Source: Herbaspirillum huttiense (lineage in GTDB: Bacteria; Pseudomonadota; Gammaproteobacteria; Burkholderiales; Burkholderiaceae_D). Taken from it: a stretch of 64,000 bases of DNA. Under the pieces are notes generated by a model. The model had not been told where the DNA came from and did no database searches. It saw nothing but the letters and a program-made list of their open reading frames with translations. The stretch is from the NCBI RefSeq assembly GCF_004367745.1, contig NZ_CP037993.1, forward strand, positions 3,348,001 through 3,412,000, given 5' to 3'. Made by a program: the position numbers and the translations under genes. This document shows, one piece after another, positions 18,911-29,477 of this stretch; the stretch's first letter is position 1, and every line of letters starts with the position of its first letter.

Positions 18911-19792
18911 TTACAGCTTGCATTGCAAAAAATCCAGAAAACAGCTGATGCGGCGCGATAGCTGGGTGTTGTGGTAGTACACCGCCGAGATCTTTTGACG
19001 GAAGCCGCTATCGTAATGATCCAGCAGACGCACCAGGCGGCCTGCCGCCAGGTCGGCCGCGGTCATGAAGTCGGACAGGCAGGCAATGCCCTGCCCCTGC
19101 AGCGCCAGGTGACGGATGGTCTCGCCGCTCGAGGCGCGAATCGCCGGACGCACCTGATAGCGGTCTCCCGCAGTGTGGCGCAGCGGCCAGTGATTGAGGC
19201 TGTCGGGCTGGGAAAAACCGATCAGCTGGTGCTGCTCCAGGGCTTCTACCGACTCCGGCGCGCCGGAGCGGGCCAGGTAATCGGGACTGGCGACGATGTT
19301 CAGGCGCGCTGAACTCAGCGGCCGCGCATGCAAGGTGGAATCCTGCAGCTCGCCGATGCGGATGGCGATGTCGGCGCGCTGCTCGACCAGGTCGATGAAG
19401 CGGTCATTGGTGGTCAGCTCCAGTTCGATCTCCGGATAGGCAGCGCGGAAAGCGCCCACATGCGGCACCACACAGTGCAGCATGAAAGGCACGGCCGCAT
19501 CCACGCGCAACTTCCCGACCGGCTTGCGCGTGCGCATGCGCACCGTGTCTTCGGCCTGCTCCATGGCGGCCAGGATGGCGCGCGCCTGCTCGAGGAAGGC
19601 CTCGCCCTCTTCGGTCAGCTCCATGCGGCGCGTGGTACGGGTCAGCAGGCTCGCGCCCAGCTTCTCCTCCAGCCGCGACAGCGCGCGGCTCACCCCGGAC
19701 GTGGTCTGCTCCAGCACCTCGGCCGCAGCCGAGAGCGTGCCGGCCTCAACGACCGCGACGAAGGTGCGCAATTCCTCGGACTGAATACCCAT
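18911..19792 (-). CDS. LysR family transcriptional regulator
   Basis: A 293-residue LysR regulator of the CrgA/DsdC-like type. Its N-terminal helix-turn-helix (MGIQSEELRTFVAVVEAG and onward, to about residue 60) includes the recognition helix region TTSGVSRALSRLEE. The C-terminal part is the substrate-binding domain. It is divergent from the MFS transporter gene, with a 144-base shared gap that holds a strong dyad, so it likely regulates the transporter and the downstream reductase. The inducer is unknown. Confidence 0.9.
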   Translation of the reverse strand: MGIQSEELRTFVAVVEAGTLSAAAEVLEQTTSGVSRALSRLEEKLGASLLTRTTRRMELTEEGEAFLEQARAILAAMEQAEDTVRMRTRKPVGKLRVDAAVPFMLHCVVPHVGAFRAAYPEIELELTTNDRFIDLVEQRADIAIRIGELQDSTLHARPLSSARLNIVASPDYLARSGAPESVEALEQHQLIGFSQPDSLNHWPLRHTAGDRYQVRPAIRASSGETIRHLALQGQGIACLSDFMTAADLAAGRLVRLLDHYDSGFRQKISAVYYHNTQLSRRISCFLDFLQCKL

Positions 19793-19804
19793 TGTTGACT
19801 CCAG

Positions 19805-19821
19805 ATCAAATATTCTTTGAT
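19805..19821. promoter_or_regulatory. Candidate LysR operator between lysR and MFS gene
   Basis: A perfect 6-base dyad (ATCAAA, five bases, TTTGAT) sits 13 bases upstream of the LysR start in the divergent gap. Size and spacing match the T-N11-A LysR-box form, which suggests autorepression and activation of the MFS gene. Confidence 0.5.
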
Positions 19822-19936
19822 TGTAACGGCATTTTTCTCAACAAAGACTGCGCGCACAATCCTTCACATCGCTGCGACTCCATTTCGGGTTCGGCAGCCG
19901 GAAAACCTCATTACTCCTCATTCTGGAAGGATTGCC

Positions 19937-21118
19937 ATGCCAATTGCACTTTGGGCGCTGACCATCAGCGCATTCGCCATCGGGACTACCGAGTTCGTCA
20001 TCATGGGTCTGCTGCCGGAAGTAGCGACCAACCTGGGCGTGAGCCTCTCTTCGGCCGGTCTGCTGGTGACCGGTTATGCGCTGGGCGTCTTCGTGGGCGC
20101 CCCGCTGGTCACGGCCACCACCGGACGCCTGCCGCGCAAGACCTTGCTGATCGCCTTGATGGTGGTCTTCGTCATCGGCAACCTGGCCTGCGCCATCGCG
20201 CCGGGCTATGCCACGCTGATGATCGGGCGCGTGGTGGCCTCCTTCGCCCATGGTGCGTTCTTCGGTGTCGGTTCGGTGGTCGCCACCAGCCTGGTCCCCA
20301 AGGAAAAGCAGGCCTCGGCCATCGCCCTGATGTTTACCGGCCTGACGGTGGCCAACGTGCTGGGCGTGCCCTTCGGCACCTGGCTGGGCCAGATCTATGG
20401 CTGGCGCGCCACCTTCTGGGCCGTCACCGTCATCGGCGTGATCGCGCTGGCTGCGACCGCCGTGCTGGTGCCGCGCTCGCAAGGCGGTGAAGAAGCCGAC
20501 TTCGGCAAGGAAGTGCGCGTGCTCATGCGTCCGCAGGTCATGCTGGGGCTGTTGATGACGGTGTTGGGCTTTGGCGGCGTGTTCGCGGCCTTCACCTACA
20601 TCGCCCCGATCCTGACTGACATCAGCGGTTTCCCGGCCTCGGCGGTCTCGCCCATCCTGCTGCTGTTCGGCCTGGGACTGGTGATCGGCAACCTGGCCGG
20701 CGGCAAGCTGGCTGACCGCAAGCTCATGGCCACCCTGCTGGGCAGCCTGGTGCTGCTGGCGGTGGTATTGGTGCTGTTCGGGCTCACCAATGAAAACAAG
20801 ATCGCCGCCATCATCGGCGTGGGCCTGATGGGCATGGCGGCCTTCGCCACCGTGCCGCCGCTGCAGATGCGCGTGCTGGAAAAGGCGACCGGTGCGCCCA
20901 ACCTGGCCTCCTCGGCCAATATCGCGGCCTTCAACCTGGGCAATGCTGCGGGTGCCTGGCTGGGTGGCGTGACCATCGATCATGGGCCGGGCCTGCATGC
21001 GGTGCCTTACGTGGCGGCGCTGCTGCCGCTGGCGGGGATCGCCGTGGCCCTGGTGAGCTGGAAGATGGATGCACGACCGGCCGCCCTGGCCCGCACCGAA
21101 CGGACCACCCCCATCTGA
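19937..21118 (+). CDS. MFS transporter, DHA1 family
   Basis: A 393-residue inner-membrane protein with about 12 hydrophobic spans, of the DHA1 (AraJ/YdhP-like) drug:proton antiporter group. The N-terminus LWALTISAFAIGTTEF and the following FVIMGLLPEVA are typical of these exporters, as is the loop after helix 2 with TGRLPRKT. I placed the start at the ATG at 19937, which has GGAAGG just upstream; a longer frame begins 40 codons earlier but overlaps the promoter and has no membrane character. It is probably a proton-driven efflux pump for sugars or small toxic compounds, under control of the divergent LysR gene. The substrate is unknown. Confidence 0.9.
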   Translation: MPIALWALTISAFAIGTTEFVIMGLLPEVATNLGVSLSSAGLLVTGYALGVFVGAPLVTATTGRLPRKTLLIALMVVFVIGNLACAIAPGYATLMIGRVVASFAHGAFFGVGSVVATSLVPKEKQASAIALMFTGLTVANVLGVPFGTWLGQIYGWRATFWAVTVIGVIALAATAVLVPRSQGGEEADFGKEVRVLMRPQVMLGLLMTVLGFGGVFAAFTYIAPILTDISGFPASAVSPILLLFGLGLVIGNLAGGKLADRKLMATLLGSLVLLAVVLVLFGLTNENKIAAIIGVGLMGMAAFATVPPLQMRVLEKATGAPNLASSANIAAFNLGNAAGAWLGGVTIDHGPGLHAVPYVAALLPLAGIAVALVSWKMDARPAALARTERTTPI

Positions 21119-21133
21119 TTGACGGAGCCCGCC

Positions 21134-22231
21134 ATGACCCAGACCCCAAGCACTTCCCCGCCGCAGCGCCAGACCGCCCTGGTAGTGGGCGCCCACGGCG
21201 TGATCGGCAGCCAGCTGATCGAACACCTGCTGTCCCTGCCGCAGTGGGAGGTGATCGGCCTGTCGCGCCGGGGTGGCGAGCACCGCAAGCAGGAACGACT
21301 GCGCCACGTTTCCGTGGATCTGCTCGATGCCAGCGATGCCAGACGCCAGCTGGCCCCGCTGGAAGAGGTCACCCACGTGTTCTATGCAGCCTATCAGCAT
21401 CGCCCCAGCTGGAGCGAACTGGTGGCCCCCAACCTGGCCATGCTGCAGAACACGGTGCAGACGGTGGAAGCCCACGCGCCCGGCTTGCGCCATATCAGCC
21501 TGATGCAGGGCTTCAAAGTCTATGGCGGTCATCTTGGCCCCTTCAAGACGCCGGCGCGTGAAAGCGATGCGCAGTTCATGCCGCCCGAGTTCATGTTCGA
21601 CCAGCAGCGCTGGCTGGAACAGCGGCGCGTCGAGTCAGGCCGCTGCTGGAGCTGGTCGGCACCGCGTCCGGCGGTCGTGGGCGGCGCGGCCCTGGGCAAC
21701 CCGATGAACCTGGCGCTGGCCATCGCGCTGTATGCCTGCATGAGCAAGGCGCTGGGGCTGCCGCTGCGCTTTCCCGGCAAACCGGGGGCTTACGACAAGC
21801 TGGTCGAAATGACCGATGCCCGCCTGCTGGCCAAGGGCACCGTTTGGGCCGCCACCACCGAGGCGGCAGCCAACCAGGCTTTCAACATCGGCAATGGCGA
21901 CCTGTTCCGCTGGAGTGAGATGTGGCCGAAGATCGCCCGTTATTTCGGCATGGAAGTGGGCACGCCGCTGCCGCTGAAACTGGCCGAGGTGATGGCGGAC
22001 AAGGCGCCGTTGTGGGAAAGGATCGTCACAGCACACGGCTTGAAGCAGCATCCTTATGCTTCACTGTCGGCATGGGAATTTGCCGATTTCGTGTTCTCGT
22101 GGGACTACGACATGTTCGGCGACGGCAGCAAGGCCCGGCGCCTGGGCTTTCACGAGTATGTGGAGACGGAGCAGATGTTCTATCAACTCTTCGACACCTT
22201 CAAGGAACGCAAGATCATTCCGTGGTCCTGA
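21134..22231 (+). CDS. PRISE-like NAD(P)-dependent SDR reductase
   Basis: The 365-residue protein is an extended/atypical short-chain dehydrogenase similar to the progesterone 5-beta-reductase/iridoid synthase (PRISE) group. The nucleotide-binding motif GAHGVIG is at residues 19-25 and the conserved lysine region is QGFKVYGG. The stretch that normally holds the catalytic tyrosine reads FMFDQQRWL, so the tyrosine seems replaced. The ATG at 21134 has GGAG upstream; an upstream TTG at 21119 is less likely. It starts 15 bases after the MFS stop and is probably cotranscribed. Enone reductase activity is inferred from the family. Confidence 0.8.
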   Translation: MTQTPSTSPPQRQTALVVGAHGVIGSQLIEHLLSLPQWEVIGLSRRGGEHRKQERLRHVSVDLLDASDARRQLAPLEEVTHVFYAAYQHRPSWSELVAPNLAMLQNTVQTVEAHAPGLRHISLMQGFKVYGGHLGPFKTPARESDAQFMPPEFMFDQQRWLEQRRVESGRCWSWSAPRPAVVGGAALGNPMNLALAIALYACMSKALGLPLRFPGKPGAYDKLVEMTDARLLAKGTVWAATTEAAANQAFNIGNGDLFRWSEMWPKIARYFGMEVGTPLPLKLAEVMADKAPLWERIVTAHGLKQHPYASLSAWEFADFVFSWDYDMFGDGSKARRLGFHEYVETEQMFYQLFDTFKERKIIPWS

Positions 22232-22259
22232 AGCGTTGCACCGTTCATCAACAGACGAA

Positions 22260-22287
22260 AAAAGAGCTTGCCGCGGCAAGCTCTTTT
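22260..22287. terminator. Bidirectional intrinsic terminator
   Basis: A 13-base perfect inverted repeat (AAAAGAGCTTGCC and its complement, two-base centre) is flanked by A-rich sequence on one side and TTTT on the other. It lies between convergent genes, the SDR gene on plus and the phosphoribosyltransferase gene on minus, and can terminate both. Confidence 0.9.
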
Positions 22288-22326
22288 CACGTCTGACATC
22301 AGCTTCATTCAAACCAAAGCGAACGA

Positions 22327-22857
22327 TCAGGCACCCTTCTTGATCCAGGCCGCCAGCTGATGCGGGCCCAGGCCGTCATATTCTTCGAACGGCTGGTGAA
22401 TCCAGGGGTTGGTCGGCAGGTAGTCGATGTGGAAATCGGGTTCCACGACCGAGCAAGCCTTCCACCAAAGAACGGCACTCTTGATCTCGGTGACGGACGG
22501 GTAATGTTCCTTCAGGTGGACCATCACCTTCTGCAGGGTGACGCCGGAATCGACCAGGTCGTCCACCAGCAGGATGCGGCCACCCAGGGTTCCCTTGGTG
22601 ATGGTGATGTACTTGGCGATGTCCAGGGAGCTGCGGATGGTGCCGGCAGCTTCCCGGTAGGAGCTGGTCGAGAGAATGGCCAGCGGGACATCGAAAATGC
22701 GCGACATCACGTCACCCGGGCGCAGGCCGCCGCGCGCCAGGCACAGCACCTGGTCGAACTGGTAGCCGGATTCGTAGACCTTCAATGCCAGTCGTTCGAT
22801 CAGGCGGTTGTAGTCGTCCCAGGAGACCCAGAGGTCTTTGTCGTCAGAGATCTTCAT
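22327..22857 (-). CDS. Phosphoribosyltransferase (Gpt/Hpt-like)
   Basis: A 176-residue type I phosphoribosyltransferase. The PRPP-binding loop is clear (ILLVDDLVDSGVT, around 94-106), as is the LARGGLRPGD loop near residues 42-51. It probably salvages a purine base (hypoxanthine, guanine or xanthine) to its nucleotide using PRPP. It follows purA by 53 bases, and the two are usually linked in Burkholderiales, which fits a purine role. Exact base preference cannot be read from the sequence. Confidence 0.88.
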   Translation of the reverse strand: MKISDDKDLWVSWDDYNRLIERLALKVYESGYQFDQVLCLARGGLRPGDVMSRIFDVPLAILSTSSYREAAGTIRSSLDIAKYITITKGTLGGRILLVDDLVDSGVTLQKVMVHLKEHYPSVTEIKSAVLWWKACSVVEPDFHIDYLPTNPWIHQPFEEYDGLGPHQLAAWIKKGA

Positions 22858-22910
22858 ATTGTTGATTGCTTCGTAGTGCCTTGTGCCCTTGCGGGCGATT
22901 GCGTGGTGAA

Positions 22911-24227
<1,317 letters not shown>

Positions 24228-25388
24228 TCAACCCAAGTTTTTGATAATCCAGTTTCCATTGCTGAAATCGAGTGCGCGATCGCAATCGAATTCGTCCTGA
24301 TCGTGTTCGTGGCCGGGAAGGCTTTGGATCACGATCTCTCCCGCTTGCCGCAATTGCGCTATTTTCTCACGCAGACCGGCGTCCCTGCCCCAAGGGGCGA
24401 GGATGGCGCGTTTTCGTTCTGCGCCCGGCATCAGTCGTGCCAGTTCACGCAGGTCCAGGGAGAAGCCCGTAGCCGGCCGCGCACGGCCGAAGGCTTCACC
24501 CACATGGTCGTAGCGGCCGCCGCGCACCACCGCATTGGGCAGGCCCGGCACATAGGCTGAGAACATCACGCCGCTGTGGTAATGATAGCCGCGCAGGTCG
24601 GCCAGATCGATGGTGACAGCCGCGCCTTCATGGCCGGCTGCCAGTTCCACTACGGCCTGCAGCTCGTCGAGCGCCTGGCCGATGCCCGGCAGCGCCGGCA
24701 AGGTGATGCGCGCGCGCGCGATGACGGAAATGTCGCCGTACAGGTTGGGGAGCGCCAGCAAGGCTGCGCGCGTGCCTTCCTGATAGGAGGCCGTAATTTC
24801 CTTCAGACCCGGCACATCCTTGGCCTGCAGCAGCCCGAAGAGCTGGGCTTCGTCACGCTTGGCACCCGCATCGTTGGCGATGATGGCGCGCAGCACGCCG
24901 ACGTGGCACAGGTCGAGGCGGATGGTGCGCATGCCGGCCAGGGCCAGCGAATTGAGGGCCAGTTCCTGGATCTCGGCGTCGGCTTCGATACCGGCGTGAC
25001 CATAGATCTCGGCACCGATCTGGATCGGTTCGCGGGTAGCGTGCAAGCCCGTCGGGCGCGTATGCAGGACGCTACCGGCATAGCACAGGCGGGTGACCGA
25101 GGCGCGATTGAGCAGGTGGGCGTCGATGCGCGCCACTTGCGTGGTCATGTCGGCGCGTACGCCCAGGGTGCGGCCGGAGAGCTGGTCGACCAGCTTGAAG
25201 GTGCGCAGGTCGGTATCCTGGCCGGCACCGGTGAGCAGCGATTCGAGGTATTCCAGCAGCGGCGGCATGACCATTTCATAGCCATAGAGGCGGAAATTGT
25301 CGAGCAGGCGCCGGCGCAGTTCCTCGATCTTGCGCGCTTCGGAGGGCAAGACATCGGCGATGTTTTCGGGAAGAAGCCAGTTAGGCAT
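24228..25388 (-). CDS. hisZ: ATP phosphoribosyltransferase regulatory subunit
   Basis: HisZ is a catalytically inactive histidyl-tRNA synthetase paralogue that pairs with short-form HisG for the first step of histidine synthesis. The 386-residue protein begins [15 protein letters not shown] and keeps the class II synthetase core with [12 protein letters not shown] (motif 2-like). The start is the ATG at 25388; a TTG two codons earlier is less likely. No strong Shine-Dalgarno is visible. HisG is not in the window. Its place between hflC and purA is the normal betaproteobacterial one. Confidence 0.95.
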   Translation of the reverse strand: MPNWLLPENIADVLPSEARKIEELRRRLLDNFRLYGYEMVMPPLLEYLESLLTGAGQDTDLRTFKLVDQLSGRTLGVRADMTTQVARIDAHLLNRASVTRLCYAGSVLHTRPTGLHATREPIQIGAEIYGHAGIEADAEIQELALNSLALAGMRTIRLDLCHVGVLRAIIANDAGAKRDEAQLFGLLQAKDVPGLKEITASYQEGTRAALLALPNLYGDISVIARARITLPALPGIGQALDELQAVVELAAGHEGAAVTIDLADLRGYHYHSGVMFSAYVPGLPNAVVRGGRYDHVGEAFGRARPATGFSLDLRELARLMPGAERKRAILAPWGRDAGLREKIAQLRQAGEIVIQSLPGHEHDQDEFDCDRALDFSNGNWIIKNLG

Positions 25389-25659
25389 AAACAAAAGTCA
25401 AAGCAGAAAAAAACGGTTTGCGTACTTGCGTGGTTCGGACAGCCAGATCAGAAGCAGCCGCCCAGACGAACAATCGGGGCGGTCCGGGAATGCCTGCCGC
25501 CCCTCTTCTTGCACGTCGGGAAAATTGCACCCCGGCACATTGTGTCCGACCAAAAAAGGAAAGATGCCCTTTACCAGCGGCATCCATCCGGTTTGCCCTG
25601 GCCGCCGGAAATACGCGGCGGCGCAGAACTGTTCACATTATCGCCTGATAAGCAGATTT
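25389..25659. other. Intergenic region hflC-hisZ without a recognised gene
   Basis: These 271 bases separate hflC from hisZ. Related genomes often carry a small DUF2065 membrane-protein gene here. The only small open frames (for example 25398-25583 on minus) have neither the hydrophobic pattern of that family nor a convincing start. It probably carries the hisZ-purA promoter. Confidence 0.6.
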
Positions 25660-26553
25660 TTACTTCTTCGCAGCGCTGGTATTGCCGCCGCCGACTCCCT
25701 TGAAGTACTTGAAGAACTCCGAGCTCGGATCCACCACCATCACATCGTGACGGTTCTTGAAGCTGGCGCGGTAGGCTTCGAGGCTGCGATAGAACTTGTA
25801 GAAGTCCGGGTTCTGGCCGAAGGCCTGGGCGTAGATCTGGGACGCCTTGGCGTCACCGGCACCACGGATCTTTTCGGATTCGCGATAGGCTTCGGCCAGG
25901 ATCACCACGCGCTGGCGATCGGCGTCGGCGCGGATCTTTTCGGATTCGGCAGCACCGGTGGAGCGCAGCTCATTGGCAACCCGCACGCGCTCGGACTTCA
26001 TGCGTTCGAACACCGAGTTGTTGATCTGGTCCACGTAGTCCACACGGCGCAGGCGCACGTCGATGACTTCCACGCCGATCTGCTTGGCTTCATTGGCCAC
26101 GCGGGCCTGGATGGCATCCATGACGTTGTTGCGCTGGCTGGAAATCACTTCGCGCACAGTGCGCTTGGTGATTTCATCATTCAGCGCCGCCTTGACGATC
26201 TGCGACAGGCGATCTTGCGTGCGGCGCTCATCGGCACCAAAGCTGACGAAATACAGGCGCGGATCGACGATGCGCCACTTGACGTAGGCATCCACCAGCA
26301 CGTTCATCTTTTCGGCGGTGATGAAGCGGTCGGCGTCAGGGGTATCCAGGGTCTGGATGCGCTTGTCCAGGTACATCACGTTCTGGAACGGCGGCGGCAG
26401 CTTGAAGTGCAGGCCGGGTTCGCTGATGACCTGCTTGACTTCACCCAGGGCAAAGACGATGGCCGAGGAACGCTGGTCGACCACGAAGATGGTGGACGAA
26501 GCCAGCCAGATCGCCACGACGGCGACGATGACGGAAGTGACGAGGCGGCCCAT
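25660..26553 (-). CDS. hflC: Modulator of FtsH protease HflC
   Basis: A 297-residue SPFH/prohibitin-family protein with one N-terminal membrane span (about 5-24) and a large periplasmic domain. With HflK it forms the ring that encloses and modulates the FtsH protease. Its ATG shares a base with the TGA of hflK (TGATG), as usual for this pair, which supports translational coupling and equal stoichiometry. The SPFH core begins after VVDQRSSAIVFALGEV, and a coiled-coil stretch rich in Glu/Arg/Ala covers about 170-240. Confidence 0.97.
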   Translation of the reverse strand: MGRLVTSVIVAVVAIWLASSTIFVVDQRSSAIVFALGEVKQVISEPGLHFKLPPPFQNVMYLDKRIQTLDTPDADRFITAEKMNVLVDAYVKWRIVDPRLYFVSFGADERRTQDRLSQIVKAALNDEITKRTVREVISSQRNNVMDAIQARVANEAKQIGVEVIDVRLRRVDYVDQINNSVFERMKSERVRVANELRSTGAAESEKIRADADRQRVVILAEAYRESEKIRGAGDAKASQIYAQAFGQNPDFYKFYRSLEAYRASFKNRHDVMVVDPSSEFFKYFKGVGGGNTSAAKK

Positions 26554-27911
26554 CAGCGCACCTCCCTATCACGCGCATCACGGGGATCGCGGTTTCTCGA
26601 ATCTCGCATCAGCTCGGAAGAATACACAGTGTCGTTTCCTGCAGTCGAAGTGGTGGACGCCGCGCCCGCCGAGGGCTGCACGGTCGACGATGCCGGGGCC
26701 TTGCCGCTGGCCGGGGCCGCGTCGCTGGCACTTTGCTGGATCAGCTTGTCCAGCGGCAGGTACAGCAGGTTGCTGCCATTCTTGGCATCGACCATGACCT
26801 TGGTGGTATTGGCGAAGATCTGCTGCATGGTTTCCAGGTACATGCGGTCGCGGGTGACGGCCGGGGCCTTGGCATAGGCTTCTTGCACCTGGGTGAAGCG
26901 CGAGGCATCACCTTCGGCGTTGGCGGTCACGCGGGAGCGGTAGGCTTCGGCTTCTTCCAGCAGGCGCGAGGCGGCACCGGAGGCGCGCGGGATCACGTCG
27001 TTGGCATAGGCCTGGCCTTCGTTCTTGAGACGCTCACGGTCCTGGCCGGCCTTGACGGCGTCGTCGAAGGCAGCTTGCACCTGTTCAGGCGGTTGCACGC
27101 CCTGCATGGTGACGTTGGTGATCTGCACGCCGGACTTGTAGCGATCCAGGATCTGCTGCATGCGCTGGCTCACGTCGAGCGCGACCTTTTCGCGGCCTTC
27201 GTAGAGGACGAAGTCCATCTTGCTGCGGCCGACGATTTCGCGGATGGCCGTTTCGGCAACCTGGCGCACGGAATCATCCGGGTCACGGTTGTTGAACAGC
27301 CATTCGGCGGCATTCTTGAGCTTGTACTGGACGGCAAACTGGATGTCGATGATGTTTTCATCATCGGTCAGCATCAGGGATTCCTTCAACTGCTTGTTGC
27401 GCACGTTGCCGCGATAGCCGATCTCGGCGGTGCGGACCTGCGACATGTTGACGATCTCATGGCCCTGGATGGGATACGGCCAGCGCCAGTTGAAGCCTGG
27501 CAGCGTGGTGTGGCTGTAGCGGCCGAAGGTGGTGACCACGGCAGTCTGGCCTTCCTGCACGATGAAGAAGCCGCTGGCCAGCCAGAGGAAAGCCACGATC
27601 ACGGCGATCACGCCCACGCCGATGCCGGCGCCCTTGACGTCGCCACGATTGAAGCCGCCGCCACCGTTGCCGCCGTCGGAACCACCACCGCCCTTGCGGC
27701 CCAGGAGGCCGGCGATGCGCTGGTTGAAGTCGCGCCAGAGCTGGTCGAGGTCGGGCGGGCCGTCGTTGTTGCCGGACGGTTTTTCGGGCCGTTTGTCGCC
27801 GTTACTTCCGTTATTCTGATTCTCGCGGTTGTCGTTTTGCGAACCACGTCCCCATTGGGGGTCGTTCAACGAAAACTTGACACCGATTTTCCTGAATAAA
27901 GACACAAGCAT
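26553..27911 (-). CDS. hflK: Modulator of FtsH protease HflK
   Basis: The 452-residue partner of HflC. It has a Gly/Asn-rich disordered cytoplasmic N-terminus of about 110 residues, a single membrane span (about 117-140) and an SPFH domain starting FIVQEGQTAVVTTFGRY. I set the start at the ATG at 27911 (MLVSLFRKIGVKF), the conserved N-terminus; the frame extends 31 codons further upstream without support. The C-terminal tail is Ala/Ser/Thr-rich. It follows hflX by 89 bases in the hfq-hflX-hflK-hflC operon. Confidence 0.96.
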   Translation of the reverse strand: MLVSLFRKIGVKFSLNDPQWGRGSQNDNRENQNNGSNGDKRPEKPSGNNDGPPDLDQLWRDFNQRIAGLLGRKGGGGSDGGNGGGGFNRGDVKGAGIGVGVIAVIVAFLWLASGFFIVQEGQTAVVTTFGRYSHTTLPGFNWRWPYPIQGHEIVNMSQVRTAEIGYRGNVRNKQLKESLMLTDDENIIDIQFAVQYKLKNAAEWLFNNRDPDDSVRQVAETAIREIVGRSKMDFVLYEGREKVALDVSQRMQQILDRYKSGVQITNVTMQGVQPPEQVQAAFDDAVKAGQDRERLKNEGQAYANDVIPRASGAASRLLEEAEAYRSRVTANAEGDASRFTQVQEAYAKAPAVTRDRMYLETMQQIFANTTKVMVDAKNGSNLLYLPLDKLIQQSASDAAPASGKAPASSTVQPSAGAASTTSTAGNDTVYSSELMRDSRNRDPRDARDREVR

Positions 27912-28000
27912 GCGTTTGCGTTCCGGCTGAAGTGATGGATTAAGAGAATCTAGGAGGAATGCGCGCCAGGAACGTGCAACGAACCGTCCCCTCGAACGGC

Positions 28001-29125
28001 TCAAGCGTGCATGTCTTCGGAATCGACTGGCTGGGAACGGCTGCGACCCCTGGCCTCCAAGGCGGCCTTGAGCGAAGCGGCGATCGCCTCGCGCAGCAGA
28101 TCCAGGCCAGCACCAGACTTGGCACTGACGAAAACCCGCTGGATTTTACCATACTCGTCATACTCGACCGCCGGTTCCAGACCGGCGGCGTCGATCTTGT
28201 TCCAGACCAGGATCTGCGGCACGTGGTCGGCACCGATTTCCTTCAGGACCAGGTTGACCTGCTCGATCTGCTCCATGCGCACCGGGCTGGCGGCATCCAC
28301 CACATGCAGCAGCAAGTCGGCGTGGATGGTCTCTTCCAGGGTGGCACGGAAAGCCTCGACCAGCTGGTGAGGCAGTTCGCGGATGAAACCCACGGTGTCG
28401 GAGATCACCACGTGCCCGACCTCGCCCAGGTAGACGCGACGGGAAGTCGTGTCCAGCGTGGCAAAAAGCTGGTTGGCGGCATACACGCCGGCCTTGGCCA
28501 CGGAATTGAAGATGGTCGACTTGCCAGCGTTGGTATAGCCCACCAGCGAAACGGAGAACGTTTCACTGCGTCCGCGTGCACGGCGCTGTGTGGCATGTTG
28601 CCGGCGCAGCTTGGCCAGCACCGCACGCAGCGCCTTGACGCGCTCGCCAAGCAGGCGGCGGTCGGTTTCCAGCTGAGTTTCACCGGGACCGCGCAGGCCG
28701 ATACCGCCTTTTTGGCGCTCCAAGTGAGTCCAGCCACGAATGAGGCGGGTCGCCAGGTGCTGCAGCTGGGCCAGTTCGACCTGCACCTTGCCCTCGTGGC
28801 TCTTGGCCCGTTGGGCGAAGATGTCGAGGATCAGGCTGGTACGGTCGAGCACACGCACCTTCAGCACCCGCTCCAGGTTACGTTGCTGGGCCGGTGAAAG
28901 CGCGTGATTGAAAATGACCAGTTCGAGCTGGAGGTCGGCGACGGCGTCGGCGACTTCTTGTGCCTTGCCGGTACCAACGAAGAGAGCGGCATCCGGACTG
29001 GCACGGCGGCCGGTGATGGTGATCACCGGTTCCGCACCAGCAGATTTTGCCAACAGGAAGAGCTCATCCAGACTAGCGGCGAAATCGTTCTTGCCGAAGT
29101 CCAGGCCGACTAACGCGGCACGCAT
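28001..29125 (-). CDS. hflX: GTPase HflX
   Basis: A 374-residue ribosome-associated GTPase that splits stalled 70S ribosomes, notably under heat stress. It has the HflX N-terminal domain with a coiled region, then the G domain with GYTNAGKST (G1), DTVGFI (G3) and NKID (G4). The C-terminal end is short. It starts 39 bases after hfq, matching the conserved hfq-hflX order. Confidence 0.97.
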   Translation of the reverse strand: MRAALVGLDFGKNDFAASLDELFLLAKSAGAEPVITITGRRASPDAALFVGTGKAQEVADAVADLQLELVIFNHALSPAQQRNLERVLKVRVLDRTSLILDIFAQRAKSHEGKVQVELAQLQHLATRLIRGWTHLERQKGGIGLRGPGETQLETDRRLLGERVKALRAVLAKLRRQHATQRRARGRSETFSVSLVGYTNAGKSTIFNSVAKAGVYAANQLFATLDTTSRRVYLGEVGHVVISDTVGFIRELPHQLVEAFRATLEETIHADLLLHVVDAASPVRMEQIEQVNLVLKEIGADHVPQILVWNKIDAAGLEPAVEYDEYGKIQRVFVSAKSGAGLDLLREAIAASLKAALEARGRSRSQPVDSEDMHA

Positions 29126-29164
29126 GTCAAAATGCCCACGGCGTCAAGCCGGCCAGGTAGACCA

Positions 29165-29404
29165 TTATTCGTCGGACGAGGATTCGAGACTGAGGTTGAC
29201 CGCACGTGCAGGCACGACGGTAGAGATGGCGTGTTTGTAAACCATTTGCGTAACGGTGTTGCGCAGCAGGACCACGTATTGATCGAAAGACTCCACATGG
29301 CCTTGCAGCTTGATGCCGTTGACCAGATAGATAGAGACGGGAACGTGCTCTTTTCTCAATGCGTTCAGGAATGGGTCTTGTAACAATTGCCCTTTGTTGC
29401 TCAT
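29165..29404 (-). CDS. hfq: RNA chaperone Hfq
   Basis: At 79 residues this is a short Hfq: Sm1 motif with [20 protein letters not shown] and NGIKLQG, Sm2 motif VYKHAIST, and a brief acidic tail (SSSDE). The hexamer binds sRNAs and mRNAs through proximal (Q8, K56-H57 type) and distal faces. The C-terminal tail is much shorter than in E. coli. The GTGGAG site upstream of the ATG is well placed. The preceding 139-base gap holds an 11-base inverted repeat that may fold in the 5' leader. Confidence 0.98.
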   Translation of the reverse strand: MSNKGQLLQDPFLNALRKEHVPVSIYLVNGIKLQGHVESFDQYVVLLRNTVTQMVYKHAISTVVPARAVNLSLESSSDE

Positions 29405-29477
29405 GGCAGCTCCACGGTGTTGTTGTGATTAGGACTTGGAGGCACTTCAAGGAAAATCAAGTGCTTGACCAACTTTA

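Noticed and set aside
25398..25583. Small 61-codon minus-strand frame between hflC and hisZ
   Set aside because: It has no hydrophobic pattern, no ribosome binding site and overlaps an alternative frame of equal size; it does not resemble the expected DUF2065 protein.
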